From NCBI GenBank assembly GCA_002474345.1, contig DKQD01000130.1:4581-56459 (forward strand): a DNA stretch of 51,879 nt. The letters run 5' to 3'. A program made the translations under genes and the position numbers. This document shows positions 51,794-51,879 of this stretch, in pieces (the first letter of the stretch is position 1; every line of letters starts with the position of its first letter). The notes beneath the pieces were generated by a model that was given only the letters and a program-made list of their open reading frames with translations, was not told the origin of the DNA and did no database searches. The stretch comes from Bacteriovoracaceae bacterium UBA7317. Its GTDB lineage: Bacteria; Bdellovibrionota; Bacteriovoracia; Bacteriovoracales; Bacteriovoracaceae.

Positions 51794-51879
51794 CATACCC
51801 TTTAAGCATCTCTGCAATATGAATTAGTAAATCATGGTCTTTTTTACTGTCAACTTTCATTGAAGGTCTGAATACAATA
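51756..51879 (-). CDS. Possible partial coding region at the window edge
   Basis: The minus-strand frame stays open from the edge to a TAA at 51758-51756 (40 residues visible, including DHDLLIHIAEMLKGYVKMVN). The residue composition is protein-like and helical. It overlaps the tail of the RsmI-like gene by 38 bases. No family can be named from so short a piece, and it may be a chance frame. Confidence 0.4.
   Translation of the reverse strand, partial: IVFRPSMKVDSKKDHDLLIHIAEMLKGYVKMVNLFLKKEQ

Overview
The window is AT-rich, densely packed bacterial chromosome. I see no rRNA, tRNA, CRISPR array, insertion sequence or phage gene. The gene content (several stand-alone CheY-like receivers, large membrane kinases with CheA-type catalytic parts, many lipid enzymes, outer-membrane and MMPL-type export genes) and the low GC suggest a Gram-negative bacterium, perhaps a marine member of the Bdellovibrionota (Bacteriovorax/Halobacteriovorax-like). 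This placement is an inference from style and content, because no marker gene was compared.

Region 1 (1-10034, + strand): a CheY-like receiver, then a likely operon of a DUF2804 protein, a 1216-residue secreted protein with an internal ricin-type lectin domain, a DUF547 protein, a predicted outer-membrane barrel and an MMPL/RND exporter. Region 2 (10002-12767, - strand): a tightly overlapping trio of type III polyketide synthase, UbiG-like methyltransferase and UbiA-type prenyltransferase. Region 3 (12815-25382): a secreted protein, an orphan MobB, an SDR, a CheY, two large 7TMR-type sensor kinases with CheA-like HPt and ATPase parts, a CrtI-like flavoprotein and a YihG-like acyltransferase. 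Region 4 (25395-28391): pdxH, gpmA, plsC, another CheY and a 43-residue protein too short for usual gene finders.

Region 5 (28424-37616) is the most striking. It is a complete oleABCD set for head-to-head fatty acid condensation, joined in one operon to a CrtI-like FAD oxidoreductase, a dedicated acyl carrier protein, a FabF-like ketosynthase and a GbsR-type regulator. Upstream lies a perfect 39-bp inverted repeat (16-bp arms) shared with a divergent NAD(P)-binding protein. The simplest reading is a regulated pathway that makes and modifies its own acyl chains and turns them into an unusual long-chain olefin or related hydrocarbon.

Region 6 (37681-51879) is mostly housekeeping: stomatin/NfeD, guanine deaminase, exonuclease III, an XRE regulator whose HTH reading frame has no ATG/GTG/TTG start, malate dehydrogenase, a cyclic-nucleotide-binding protein with a degenerate SGNH-like partner, a tandem U32 pair in which the second copy has lost its cysteines, an RlmL-type methyltransferase, a PAP2/IPC-synthase-like membrane protein and an RsmI-like methyltransferase. 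Several annotated starts differ from the longest reading frame; the reasons are given in each entry.
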